Part shown: positions 1 through 5,686 of the stretch, one piece after another
Layout of the letters: each line of letters begins with the position of its first letter
How positions within the stretch are numbered: the first letter of the stretch is position 1
Source of the DNA: Candidatus Zixiibacteriota bacterium
GTDB taxonomy: Bacteria > Zixibacteria > MSB-5A5 > GN15 > PGXB01
Assembly: GCA_020345705.1 (NCBI GenBank)
Contig: CP070766.1
Coordinates: 291,841-298,205, forward strand
Length of the DNA: 6,365 bases
Reading direction: 5' to 3'
Translations under genes and position numbers: made by a program
Notes under the pieces: model-generated
The model's input: the letters and a program-made list of their open reading frames with translations, nothing else
Told to the model about the DNA's origin: nothing
The model's database searches: none

Positions 1-132
1 ATGCCGGGTGATAATGTCTCCCTTGAGGCGCAGCTGATCACGCCGATTGCGATGGAGAAGGAGCTTCGTTTCGCCATTCGTGAGGGTGGTCGCACCGTCG
101 GGGCCGGCGTCATCGCGGACATTATTGAATAA
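1..132 (+). CDS. tuf: Elongation factor Tu, C-terminal fragment (5' end outside window)
   Basis: The first 43 codons, read in frame from base 1 and ending at TAA 130-132, give the end of EF-Tu domain 3. Diagnostic stretches are MPGDNV near the start, PIAMEKELRFAIREGG in the middle and GRTVGAGVIADIIE at the end, closely matching the conserved EF-Tu C-terminus. EF-Tu is the GTPase that delivers aminoacyl-tRNA to the ribosomal A site; the GTP-binding domain lies upstream of this window. The ATG at base 1 is an internal methionine (the family has MPGDNV here), not the start. A tuf gene directly before rpsJ is the classical str–S10 junction, so rpsL, rpsG and fusA may lie further upstream, though this is not visible. 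Only 37 bases with no evident terminator separate it from rpsJ, so co-transcription is plausible. Confidence 0.96.
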   Translation: MPGDNVSLEAQLITPIAMEKELRFAIREGGRTVGAGVIADIIE

Positions 133-169
133 CCAGTGCAGTTAATACAGGTTTAAGGTTTGTGATAGC

Positions 170-478
170 ATGAATAAGCAGAGAATAAGAATCAAGCTGA
201 AAGCGTATGACCACTATTCGCTTGATAAATCGACCAAGGAGATCGCCAGGACGGTGTTACGTACGGGTGCCAGGATAGCAGGACCTATTCCGTTGCCGAC
301 CAAACGAACGGTTTACACGGTGCTTCGTTCTCCTCACGTTGACAAGAAATCCCGGGAGCAATTCGAAACCAGAATTCATAAGCGGTTAATCGATATTTAT
401 GAATCAACTCCTCAGACCGTTGACGCCTTGATGAAGCTTGACTTGCCCGCCGGGGTCGACGTTGAAATAAAGACGTGA
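170..478 (+). CDS. rpsJ: 30S ribosomal protein S10 (NusE)
   Basis: This 102-residue protein has the normal S10 length and pattern: an N-terminal RIRIKLKAYDH strand, the TGARIAGPIPLPTKR segment (residues 32-46) that forms the extended loop reaching into the 30S head, RSPHVDKKSREQFE (53-66), and the C-terminal VDALMKLDLPAGVDVEI. S10 binds 16S rRNA in the head of the small subunit. In the family it also acts as NusE, pairing with NusB in transcription antitermination and contacting NusG. The ATG start fits the family N-terminus; a modest AAGG (155-158) lies 11 bases upstream. It is the first gene of the S10 operon, 37 bases after tuf and 13 bases before the preferred rplC start. Nothing unusual is seen in the protein. 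Confidence 0.98.
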   Translation: MNKQRIRIKLKAYDHYSLDKSTKEIARTVLRTGARIAGPIPLPTKRTVYTVLRSPHVDKKSREQFETRIHKRLIDIYESTPQTVDALMKLDLPAGVDVEIKT

Positions 479-491
479 TGGTGGTTTGCTG

Positions 492-1118
492 ATGAAAGAG
501 TTAATCGGAAAAAAACTTGGCATGACGCGAGTCTTTGGAGACGAAGGGCAGGCGATTCCGGTTTCGGTAATCGAAGCCGGCCCGTGTGTCGTTGTTGCCA
601 AGCGGACGATTGAAAAAGACGGCTACGAGGCGCTTCAGATTGGTTTCGGAACTAAGCGCAAAAAGCTGTTCACTAAACCTGAACTCGGCTGTTTTGAGAA
701 AGCCGGCGTGGAGCCGGTTCGCCATCTGCGGGAAATCAGTTATGATGCTGATATGAATGTCGGTGACGAGATCAAGGTTGACATCTTCGCCAAAGGTGAG
801 AGAGTCGATGTCACCGGTATCTCTAGGGGTCTGGGATTTCAGGGTGTTATGAAACGCCATGGATTCTCCGGCTCTCAGACCACTCACGGTCAGTCGGACC
901 GGCGGCGGGCGCCCGGTTCTATCGGTCAGTCGTCAAATCCCTCGAGGGTCTTTAAGGGGATTCGCATGGCGGGCAAGATGGGCCGGGACCGGGTTACGGT
1001 ATTGAATCTGGAAGTGGTTAGTATTATAGAAGATCAGCATCTGCTCCTGGTCAGGGGAGCAGTGCCCGGCAAGAAAGGCACGCTGGTCAGGGTAAGATTG
1101 AGCAATCGAGCCCGATAG
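492..1118 (+). CDS. rplC: 50S ribosomal protein L3
   Basis: This is uL3, an early-assembly protein that binds 23S rRNA and sends a long loop toward the peptidyl-transferase centre. The N-terminus KELIGKKLGMTRVF is the family signature. The loop region is GFQGVMKRHGF (115-125), THGQSDRRRAPGSIGQSS (131-148) and RVFKGIRMAGKMG (152-164). The glutamine in GSIGQ (Q146) aligns with the glutamine methylated by PrmB in E. coli L3, so the site is present, though modification cannot be inferred. I chose ATG 492 (208 aa, a usual length) over the in-frame TTG at 486, because family members begin a few residues before the IGKK motif and GGTGG (480-484) is better placed for 492. The gene lies 13 bases after rpsJ and 14 bases before rplD. 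Confidence 0.96.
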   Translation: MKELIGKKLGMTRVFGDEGQAIPVSVIEAGPCVVVAKRTIEKDGYEALQIGFGTKRKKLFTKPELGCFEKAGVEPVRHLREISYDADMNVGDEIKVDIFAKGERVDVTGISRGLGFQGVMKRHGFSGSQTTHGQSDRRRAPGSIGQSSNPSRVFKGIRMAGKMGRDRVTVLNLEVVSIIEDQHLLLVRGAVPGKKGTLVRVRLSNRAR

Positions 1119-1132
1119 ATTGGCAGGTTTTG

Positions 1133-1759
1133 ATGGAAGTCAAAGTTTACAATAAAGAAGGCGCTGAAATCGACACGATTTCACTCAGCCAGGCCATTTT
1201 CGGCATTGAGCCTAATTCCGCCCTGGTGCACCAGTACGTCGTCAATTATCTGGCCAACCAGCGACAGGGAACGGCCTCGTCCAAAGGACGGTCCGAAGTC
1301 GCCGGCGGCGGGGCAAAACCCTGGCGGCAGAAAGGAACCGGCCGGGCGAGAGCCGGAACCAACAGGTCGCCAATATGGAAGGGCGGCGGCATCATCTTCG
1401 GTCCCAAGCCACGATCGTTTTTCAATAAGTTTCCCAAGAGAATGAAACGCGCGGCTCTGCTGTCGGCCTTTTCGGATAAAGCTCAAAGCGAACGGCTTCG
1501 GGTCGTTGATGATCTCAGTCTCGATGAGATTAAAACGAAGACCGTTCGAGCCATACTTGACAAGCTGGGTCTGGAAAAGAAAAAGTGTCTTATCATTGAC
1601 GAAGGTCTGAATCGAAACCTGGCCTTGTCGGTGAGAAACATGCATAATGTCAAGTATGTTCGGGCGCCTCTGGCAAACGCCTATGATCTGGTCAACGCCG
1701 AAGTACTGCTGATGACCAGAGCCGGGCTGGGCAAGGTTGAGGAGGTGTTCGCGTCATGA
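1133..1759 (+). CDS. rplD: 50S ribosomal protein L4
   Basis: This is uL4, 208 residues, the usual bacterial length. Its globular domain sits on the outside of the 50S, and its extended loop lines the narrow part of the peptide exit tunnel with L22. The loop is clear: GRSEVAGGGAKPWRQKGTG (52-70), then RARAGTNRSPIWKGGG (71-86) and FGPKPRSF (89-96), followed by a Rossmann-like C-terminal half (KCLIIDEG at 151-158). In E. coli, L4 also represses its own operon through the S10 leader; no such leader has room here. ATG 1133 is preferred over the adjacent TTG at 1130, because AGG (1125-1127) is then five bases away. The stop codon overlaps the rplW start (ATGA, 1756-1759), which suggests translational coupling. 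Confidence 0.97.
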   Translation: MEVKVYNKEGAEIDTISLSQAIFGIEPNSALVHQYVVNYLANQRQGTASSKGRSEVAGGGAKPWRQKGTGRARAGTNRSPIWKGGGIIFGPKPRSFFNKFPKRMKRAALLSAFSDKAQSERLRVVDDLSLDEIKTKTVRAILDKLGLEKKKCLIIDEGLNRNLALSVRNMHNVKYVRAPLANAYDLVNAEVLLMTRAGLGKVEEVFAS

Positions 1760-2046
1760 AGGATCCGCGAAGCATTCTGCAGCTGCATTTGATGACGGAA
1801 AAATCTCTGACCCTGAAAGAGACCGTGAATGCCTATGTCTTTCGTGTCGACCGCAAGGCCAATAAGACCGAAATAAAACGGGCCGTGGAGATGGCTTTTG
1901 ATGTTAAGGTGGAATCGGTGCGGACTATGGTCGTGCCCGGTAAACCGAAACGGCTTGGCATCTATTCCGGGCGAACCGGGGCCTGGAAGAAGGCTGTTGT
2001 CAAGCTCAAATCAGGTGAAAAAATATCAGACTTTGAAAACGTCTAA
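1756..2046 (+). CDS. rplW: 50S ribosomal protein L23
   Basis: This is uL23, 96 residues, the standard bacterial length. It sits at the exit of the peptide tunnel, where trigger factor, SRP and the translocon dock. Recognisable segments are LMTEKS (12-17), AYVFRVDRKANKTEIKRAVE (26-45), FDVKVESVRT (48-57), the basic loop GKPKRLGIYSGR (62-73) and WKKAVVKLK (77-85). The glutamate at residue 15 (TEK) aligns with the E. coli L23 glutamate (E18 in SEK) that contacts trigger factor. The start overlaps the rplD stop by four bases, and a strong Shine-Dalgarno, GAGGAGGTG (1739-1747), lies eight bases upstream inside rplD. This protein has no extension, unlike its tunnel-exit neighbours L22 and L29. Confidence 0.97.
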   Translation: MKDPRSILQLHLMTEKSLTLKETVNAYVFRVDRKANKTEIKRAVEMAFDVKVESVRTMVVPGKPKRLGIYSGRTGAWKKAVVKLKSGEKISDFENV

Positions 2047-2066
2047 GGCAGGATACAGGAAATAAA

Positions 2067-2897
2067 ATGGGCGTCAGAAAATTCAAGCCGGTAACTCCGT
2101 CGTTGCGATTCAGGACGGTTTCGACCTTCGAGGAGATTACTTCGATCAAACCGGAAAAAGGGCTCCTCAGACCGCTCAAGAAATCCGGCGGCAGGAACAA
2201 CAAGGGGCGTATCACCGCCCGGCATCGCGGCGGGGGACATAAGCGCCATTATCGCGTCATAGATTTCAGACGCGACAAGCGTGACATTCCCGCCCGCGTG
2301 GCGTCCATCGAGTATGATCCCAATCGTTCGGCGTTTATCGCGCTTCTGCATTACGCGGATGGCGAAAAGCGTTATATTCTTGCCCCGGAAGGTCTGAAGG
2401 TTGATGATGCGGTTATGGCCGGCGCCAACGCTGAGGTCCGCACCGGCAATTCGCTCCCGGTCGGGACGATGCCTCTCGGGACATTCCTTCACAACGTGGA
2501 ATTATTCCCGGGCCGGGGAGGCAAGATTGCCCGCAGTGCGGGAACCTACGTGCAGCTTGTCGCCAAGGAAGGTGAATTCGCTCATCTCAAAATGCCCTCC
2601 GGGGAGGTGCGGTTGGTGAAGCAAAGCTGCTATGGTACAGTCGGTTCGATCGGCAATGCCGATCACAAGAATCTTTCTTGGGGTAAGGCCGGAGCGGCCC
2701 GATGGCGCGGCTGGCGGCCCAGAGTCAGGGGAGTGGCCATGAATCCGGTTGATCACCCAATGGGCGGCGGTGAAGGCCGAAGCTCCGGCGGGCGGCACCC
2801 CTGCACACCATGGGGCAAAAGCACCAAGGGTTTGAAAACGCGAAGCAGACGCAAATCAAATAAATATATCGTCGAGCATCGGAAAAAGAAAAAGTAG
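2067..2897 (+). CDS. rplB: 50S ribosomal protein L2
   Basis: This is uL2, 276 residues, close to the normal 273-280. It is one of the largest and most conserved 50S proteins, needed for subunit association and peptidyl-transferase activity. The N-terminal part has SGGRNNKGRITARHRGGGHKR (40-60); the OB-fold region includes IEYDPNRSA (81-89), KRYILAPEGL (101-110) and ARSAGTYVQLVA (155-166). The C-terminal RNA-binding part has GKAGAARWRGWRP (206-218) and AMNPVDHPMGGGEGR (224-238). His230 in VDHP aligns with the functionally important E. coli His229. The next position after the proline is methionine (M232) where E. coli has histidine, a substitution I believe also occurs in other bacteria. AGGA (2057-2060) sits six bases before the ATG. 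A lysine-rich end (HRKKKK) is normal for the family. Confidence 0.98.
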   Translation: MGVRKFKPVTPSLRFRTVSTFEEITSIKPEKGLLRPLKKSGGRNNKGRITARHRGGGHKRHYRVIDFRRDKRDIPARVASIEYDPNRSAFIALLHYADGEKRYILAPEGLKVDDAVMAGANAEVRTGNSLPVGTMPLGTFLHNVELFPGRGGKIARSAGTYVQLVAKEGEFAHLKMPSGEVRLVKQSCYGTVGSIGNADHKNLSWGKAGAARWRGWRPRVRGVAMNPVDHPMGGGEGRSSGGRHPCTPWGKSTKGLKTRSRRKSNKYIVEHRKKKK

Positions 2898-2911
2898 GTC
2901 CGGAGGAATAA

Positions 2912-3202
2912 ATGCCGCGTTCGCTCAAAAAAGGTCCGTTTGTGGACGACAAGCTGCTGAAGAAAATCACCAAACTCAATGAAGTTGGTGATAAGAAGGT
3001 TATTAAGACTTGGGCCCGACGGTCCACCATAATACCCGAGTTTGTTGGTCATACGGTGGCGGTTCATAACGGTAACAAGTTCATCCCGATTTATATCACG
3101 GAGAATATGGTCGGCCACAAGCTTGGTGAGTTTGCACCGACTCGGACTTTTCGCGGTCACGGAGGCAAATTGGCCGAGAGGGCCAGTGCCGTAAGAGGCT
3201 AA
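2912..3202 (+). CDS. rpsS: 30S ribosomal protein S19
   Basis: This is uS19, 96 residues, a usual length. It lies in the 30S head, pairs with S13 and takes part in bridges to the 50S near the A-site tRNA. The family pattern is almost unbroken: MPRSLKKGPFVDDKLLKKI at the start, WARRSTIIPEFVGHTVAVHNG (34-54), FIPIYITENMVGHKLGEFAPTR (57-78) and TFRGHGGK (79-86). The ATG is preceded by a strong GGAGG (2902-2906), five bases away, in a 14-base gap after rplB. The gap to rplV is 13 bases. No irregularity is seen. Confidence 0.98.
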   Translation: MPRSLKKGPFVDDKLLKKITKLNEVGDKKVIKTWARRSTIIPEFVGHTVAVHNGNKFIPIYITENMVGHKLGEFAPTRTFRGHGGKLAERASAVRG

Positions 3203-3215
3203 AGAGAGACTGAAA

Positions 3216-3818
3216 ATGGAAGCACGAGCACGAGTCAGATACTTGAGAATGTCCCCGAAGAAGATGCGTCGGGTGGCCGAGCTGATCAGAGGTAAGCCGG
3301 TTGAGGAAGCTCTCAATATCCTCAATTATACACCCAAGATTGCGGCTCATCATCTGGCCAAGACGGTAAAGGCGGCGGCCGCCAACGCCATTGCCAGCGT
3401 CGGAACGGGCAAGCTGAAAGCCGAGGATCTTTCCGTCTCGCGCGTAGTCGTGGATGGAGGTCCGATCGCCAAACGGGTCCGCTTTCAGTCGATGGGCCGG
3501 GCCCACAGAATTCACAAAAGATACTGTCATTTGACGGTTGAAGTTGAAGGCGAGCCGGAGGAGGAGACCCCGAAGGCTAAAACCACGCGGCGGAAAAAAC
3601 AGAAAGCTGAAAAACCTGAGGCGGTCGGAAAAGAGGCCGACGCCGGCAAGAAAAAAGTATCACGGGCAAAGAAGGCGAAAGCCAGACCCAAAGCAAAGCC
3701 GGAAAAAGCTGAAAAGGAAAAAAAGGCTGAGGATGTGGAACTCGACGATGATTCAACCAATGGAATCCCGGCAGAGGCTGAAGATAAAAACGAAGAAAAA
3801 AACCGATCCGAGGAATAG
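3216..3818 (+). CDS. rplV: 50S ribosomal protein L22 with long charged C-terminal extension
   Basis: Residues 1-110 are a complete uL22: RVRYLRMSPKKMRRVAELIRG (6-26), NILNYTPKIAAHHLAKT (34-50), and the tunnel-lining hairpin between VVVDGGPIAKR (77-87) and GRAHRIHKRYCHLTVEVE (94-111). L22 binds all 23S rRNA domains; its hairpin lines the exit tunnel and its globular part sits at the tunnel exit. The protein is 200 residues against about 110-120 for most bacteria. The extra ~89 residues (112-200) are low complexity: first lysine/alanine-rich and basic (RRKKQKAEK, RAKKAKARPKAKPEKAEKEKK), then acidic (EDVELDDD and a glutamate-rich end). This part is probably disordered. The reading frame stays open and ends at TAG just before the rpsC Shine-Dalgarno, so this is a true extension rather than a frameshift. 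GAGAGA (3204-3209) precedes ATG 3216 by six bases. Confidence 0.96.
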   Translation: MEARARVRYLRMSPKKMRRVAELIRGKPVEEALNILNYTPKIAAHHLAKTVKAAAANAIASVGTGKLKAEDLSVSRVVVDGGPIAKRVRFQSMGRAHRIHKRYCHLTVEVEGEPEEETPKAKTTRRKKQKAEKPEAVGKEADAGKKKVSRAKKAKARPKAKPEKAEKEKKAEDVELDDDSTNGIPAEAEDKNEEKNRSEE

Positions 3819-3821
3819 GAC

Positions 3822-3828
3822 AAGGAGA
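3822..3828 (+). promoter_or_regulatory. Shine-Dalgarno of rpsC, supporting a TTG start
   Basis: AAGGAGA lies five bases before TTG 3834-3836. Reading from this TTG gives GQKTHPLGFRLG directly after the initiator, which is the universal S3 N-terminus, so the non-ATG start is well supported. The next in-frame ATG (3942) would remove 36 conserved residues. Confidence 0.85.
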
Positions 3829-3833
3829 CAAGT

Positions 3834-4937
3834 TTGGGACAAAAGACGCACCCTTTAGGGTTTCGCCTGGGAGTCATTAAGTCTTGGAATAGCAAATGGT
3901 TTGCGGGCAAAGACTTCTCCAGCTTCATCTATGAAGACCTGATGGTCAAGCGTTATATTAACGCCAGACTGGAGAATGCCGGACTTGCCAAGGTTGAGAT
4001 CTTGCGGGCTCCCAAGAAGGTCACGGTCGATATACATACTTCACGACCGGGTATCGTCATCGGTCGAAAAGGAGCTGAAGTTGACAAGCTTCGTGAAGAA
4101 TTACAGCTTTTGACCAGCAAGGACATCTCCTTAAACATAATAGAAGTTAAAAAGCCCGAGCTGAATGCTCGTCTCGTGGCCGACTCCGTTGCTCGTCAGC
4201 TTGAAGGGCGTGTTTCCTACAGGCGGGCTATGAAGAAAGCTATTGCGGCCACCATGATAATGGGAGCTGAGGGAGTGAAAATCATATGCAAGGGCCGGCT
4301 GGCCGGGGCTGAAATTGCCCGCACCGAAAAATATATGGATGGCCGCGTTCCCCTGCACACTTTAAGGGCAGATATCGACTATGCGACCTCGACGGCTCAC
4401 ACCACGTACGGCTGCATCGGCGTAAAAGTCTGGATTTGCCGCCAGATGGTCATGGGGGCGGGTGAACTTGCCGTCAAGGATGAGATAGACAAATCCATGA
4501 CGGAAAGGCCTGAGATTGAAATGCCCACCCGTAAAGACAGACGGCGAAGGGAAGATAAGGGTCGCAAGCGTCGTCCGCGCGGCCGCGTACGTCGCCCGGC
4601 GGGCAGGGCGCCCGATGGCAGAGGTGGTGAGCGAAGAGATTCGGCGGGCAAAGCATCCGAGCCGGGTGCTTCTCCGGCACGAAAGCCGGATAGCCGGCCG
4701 CCAAGGAAGCCGGATAGCAGACCGGCACGAAAGCCGGACAGCCGACCGCCAAGAAAGTCGGATAGCAGACCGGCACGAAAGCCGGACAGCCGACCGCCAG
4801 GGAAGCCGGATAGCAAACCGGCACGAAAGCCGGACAGCCGACCGGCGAGAAAACCCGATAAGCCAAAAGCCGATGCGGGAAGCGGCAAACCGAAAGCGAA
4901 AAAGGAATCAGCGCCCTCCGAGAAGAAAAGTGAGTGA
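3834..4937 (+). CDS. rpsC: 30S ribosomal protein S3 with long repetitive C-terminal extension (TTG start)
   Basis: Residues 1 to about 222 form a complete uS3: the N-terminus GQKTHPLGFRLGV, a KH type-2 domain with the GRKG loop (77-80) in RPGIVIGRKGAEVDKL (71-86), and the C-terminal domain GRLAGAEIARTE (154-165), GRVPLHTLRADIDYATS (170-186), GVKVW (196-200). S3 lies in the 30S head at the mRNA entry pore; R130, R131 and K134 match the basic residues linked to mRNA helicase activity in E. coli. The protein is 367 residues against roughly 210-240 in most bacteria. The tail begins with an arginine-rich stretch (234-256), runs through a glycine/serine linker, then has eight 8-residue units of consensus [A/P]RKPDSRP (282-345) and a lysine-rich end. 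It is probably disordered and RNA-binding. It starts at TTG and ends 27 bases before rplP. Confidence 0.95.
   Translation: MGQKTHPLGFRLGVIKSWNSKWFAGKDFSSFIYEDLMVKRYINARLENAGLAKVEILRAPKKVTVDIHTSRPGIVIGRKGAEVDKLREELQLLTSKDISLNIIEVKKPELNARLVADSVARQLEGRVSYRRAMKKAIAATMIMGAEGVKIICKGRLAGAEIARTEKYMDGRVPLHTLRADIDYATSTAHTTYGCIGVKVWICRQMVMGAGELAVKDEIDKSMTERPEIEMPTRKDRRRREDKGRKRRPRGRVRRPAGRAPDGRGGERRDSAGKASEPGASPARKPDSRPPRKPDSRPARKPDSRPPRKSDSRPARKPDSRPPGKPDSKPARKPDSRPARKPDKPKADAGSGKPKAKKESAPSEKKSE
4674..4833 (+). other. Four evenly spaced CCGGC/GCCGG inverted repeats inside rpsC
   Basis: Each odd-numbered repeat unit carries CCGGC-ACGAAA-GCCGG: five GC-only base pairs closing a six-base loop. They occur at 4674-4689, 4722-4737, 4770-4785 and 4818-4833, exactly 48 bases apart; the first can add a T-A pair. 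They could form short mRNA hairpins, but they follow automatically from the repeat and its codon choice. They are not followed by T-runs, so they are not terminators. Confidence 0.6.
4677..4868 (+). repeat. In-frame 24-bp tandem repeat, eight units, in the rpsC tail
   Basis: Eight consecutive 24-base units begin at 4677, 4701, 4725, 4749, 4773, 4797, 4821 and 4845. They encode [A/P]RKPDSRP, alternating ARKPDSRP and PRKPDSRP-like forms through the first seven units, so the larger period is 48 bases (16 residues). Units 3, 5 and 7 are identical at every base (start GCACGAAAGC, end GCCGACCG). The even units differ by a few substitutions, for example P to S in unit 4 and R to G and K in unit 6. 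The last unit is degenerate (ARKPDKPK). The pattern points to fairly recent duplication of a 48-base block by slippage or unequal recombination, with the frame kept. Confidence 0.93.
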
Positions 4938-4964
4938 GGTTCTGCTTAGTCAGGAGAAGATGCC

Positions 4965-5387
4965 ATGTTAATGCCGAGCAAAGTTAAGTTTCGCAAACAG
5001 CAAAGAGGCCGAATGAGAGGCAAAGCCTATCGGGGTAGTACGGTAGCGTTCGGCGAATTCGGTTTGAAGTCTCTCGAACCGGCCTGGATTACTGATCGGC
5101 AGATTGAGGCGGCCCGTATCGCCCTTACGAGATATATCAAAAGGGGGGGAAAGGTCTGGATCAGGATTTTCCCGGACAAACCGGTGACCAAGAAGCCCGC
5201 CGAAACGAGAATGGGCAAGGGTAAAGGCGCGCCTGAATACTGGGTGGCGGTGGTTAAATCCGGGAGGATACTCTTTGAGGTCGAAGGTGTCGCCGAAGAT
5301 ATGGCCAGAGAGGCATTCCGTCTCGCCGGCAACAAGCTTCCCGTTAAGACGAAATTCGTGACGCGCTCAGAGGCGGAAGGGGCATAA
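4965..5387 (+). CDS. rplP: 50S ribosomal protein L16
   Basis: This is uL16, 140 residues, the usual bacterial length. It binds late in 50S assembly near the A-site tRNA elbow and helps complete the peptidyl-transferase centre. Motifs include MLMPSKVKFRKQQRGRMRG (1-19), FGEFGLKSLEPAWIT (29-43), RQIEAARIALTRYIKRGGKVW (45-65), the conserved RIFPDKPVTKKPAETRMGKGKG (67-88), and AREAFRLAGNKLPVKTKFV near the end. R82 in TRMGKGKG aligns with E. coli R81, the arginine hydroxylated there by YcfD/RoxA; only the presence of the site can be stated. ATG 4965 gives the typical MLMP start and has AGGAGA (4952-4957) seven bases upstream. An out-of-frame ATG at 4960 stops at once. The gap to rpmC is two bases. 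Confidence 0.97.
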   Translation: MLMPSKVKFRKQQRGRMRGKAYRGSTVAFGEFGLKSLEPAWITDRQIEAARIALTRYIKRGGKVWIRIFPDKPVTKKPAETRMGKGKGAPEYWVAVVKSGRILFEVEGVAEDMAREAFRLAGNKLPVKTKFVTRSEAEGA

Positions 5388-5389
5388 GC

Positions 5390-5671
5390 ATGAAGACGGA
5401 CTCCCTGCGGGACATGACCAAAGAAGAACTCCTTCAAAAGCGGGATGAACTCAAAGAGGAACTGTTCAACCTGAACATGAGAAAATCATTAAAGGAGCTG
5501 GACAACCCGTTGAAGCTCCGGACCATCAGGCGCGACATCGCCAAGATTGAGACGATCCTGTCTGAAGACCGACTCAGCATTCGCGGAATTGTCGATACCC
5601 ATGTTTCGATTCTTGGCAGAAGTGATCGCGCCGAATCCGACTCGGAAGAGAAAAAGGAAGAAGACAAGTAA
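5390..5671 (+). CDS. rpmC: 50S ribosomal protein L29 with acidic C-terminal extension
   Basis: Residues 1-60 are a typical uL29: two helices built from LRDMTKEELLQKRDELKEELFNLNMR (6-31) and the signature LRTIRRDIAKIETILSE (43-59). L29 binds 23S rRNA beside L23 at the peptide exit. Most bacterial L29 proteins are 60-75 residues; this one is 93. The added part (about 61-93) starts with LSIRGIVDTHVSILG and ends in a strongly acidic run (ESDSEEKKEEDK). The frame is open through the whole length and stops at TAA 5669-5671, in a normal 15-base gap before rpsQ. The start is two bases after the rplP stop; GGAAGGGG (5375-5382), inside rplP, lies seven bases before ATG 5390, so translation is probably coupled. 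Confidence 0.94.
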   Translation: MKTDSLRDMTKEELLQKRDELKEELFNLNMRKSLKELDNPLKLRTIRRDIAKIETILSEDRLSIRGIVDTHVSILGRSDRAESDSEEKKEEDK

Positions 5672-5686
5672 GGGAATAGAAGTATT

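Noticed and set aside
143..148. TAATAC as a possible -10 promoter element before rpsJ.
   Set aside because: No convincing -35 at 16-18 bases upstream (that region is the tuf 3' end with CATTAT); one hexamer is expected by chance.
486..491. Upstream in-frame TTG start for rplC.
   Set aside because: It adds only M-L before the ATG at 492; the GGTGG at 480-484 would nearly touch it, and the family N-terminus fits the ATG.
2751..2778. Methionine in DHPMGGGEGR of L2 where E. coli has histidine.
   Set aside because: The functionally important first histidine (H230) is intact, and methionine at the second position is, to my knowledge, found in other bacterial L2 proteins.
3216..3818. Possibility that the L22 tail is a frameshift readthrough or a fusion with a separate small gene.
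   Set aside because: The tail is continuous in frame, low complexity, has no internal start with a Shine-Dalgarno, and stops just before the rpsC ribosome-binding site.
4677..4868. Regular direct repeats that could suggest a CRISPR array.
   Set aside because: Units are contiguous with no unique spacers, and they are in frame within rpsC, coding a consistent peptide.
4397..4888. Long antisense open frames (163 and 130 codons) opposite the rpsC tail.
   Set aside because: They arise from the same GC-rich repeat read on the other strand; products are low complexity and lie wholly inside a confirmed gene.
4516..4971. A 151-codon open frame on the + strand inside rpsC, out of frame with it, also repetitive (RHESRTADRQ-like).
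   Set aside because: It is the frame-shifted reading of the rpsC repeat and stays open because the 24-base unit has no stop in that frame. It lacks a convincing Shine-Dalgarno and resembles no known family.
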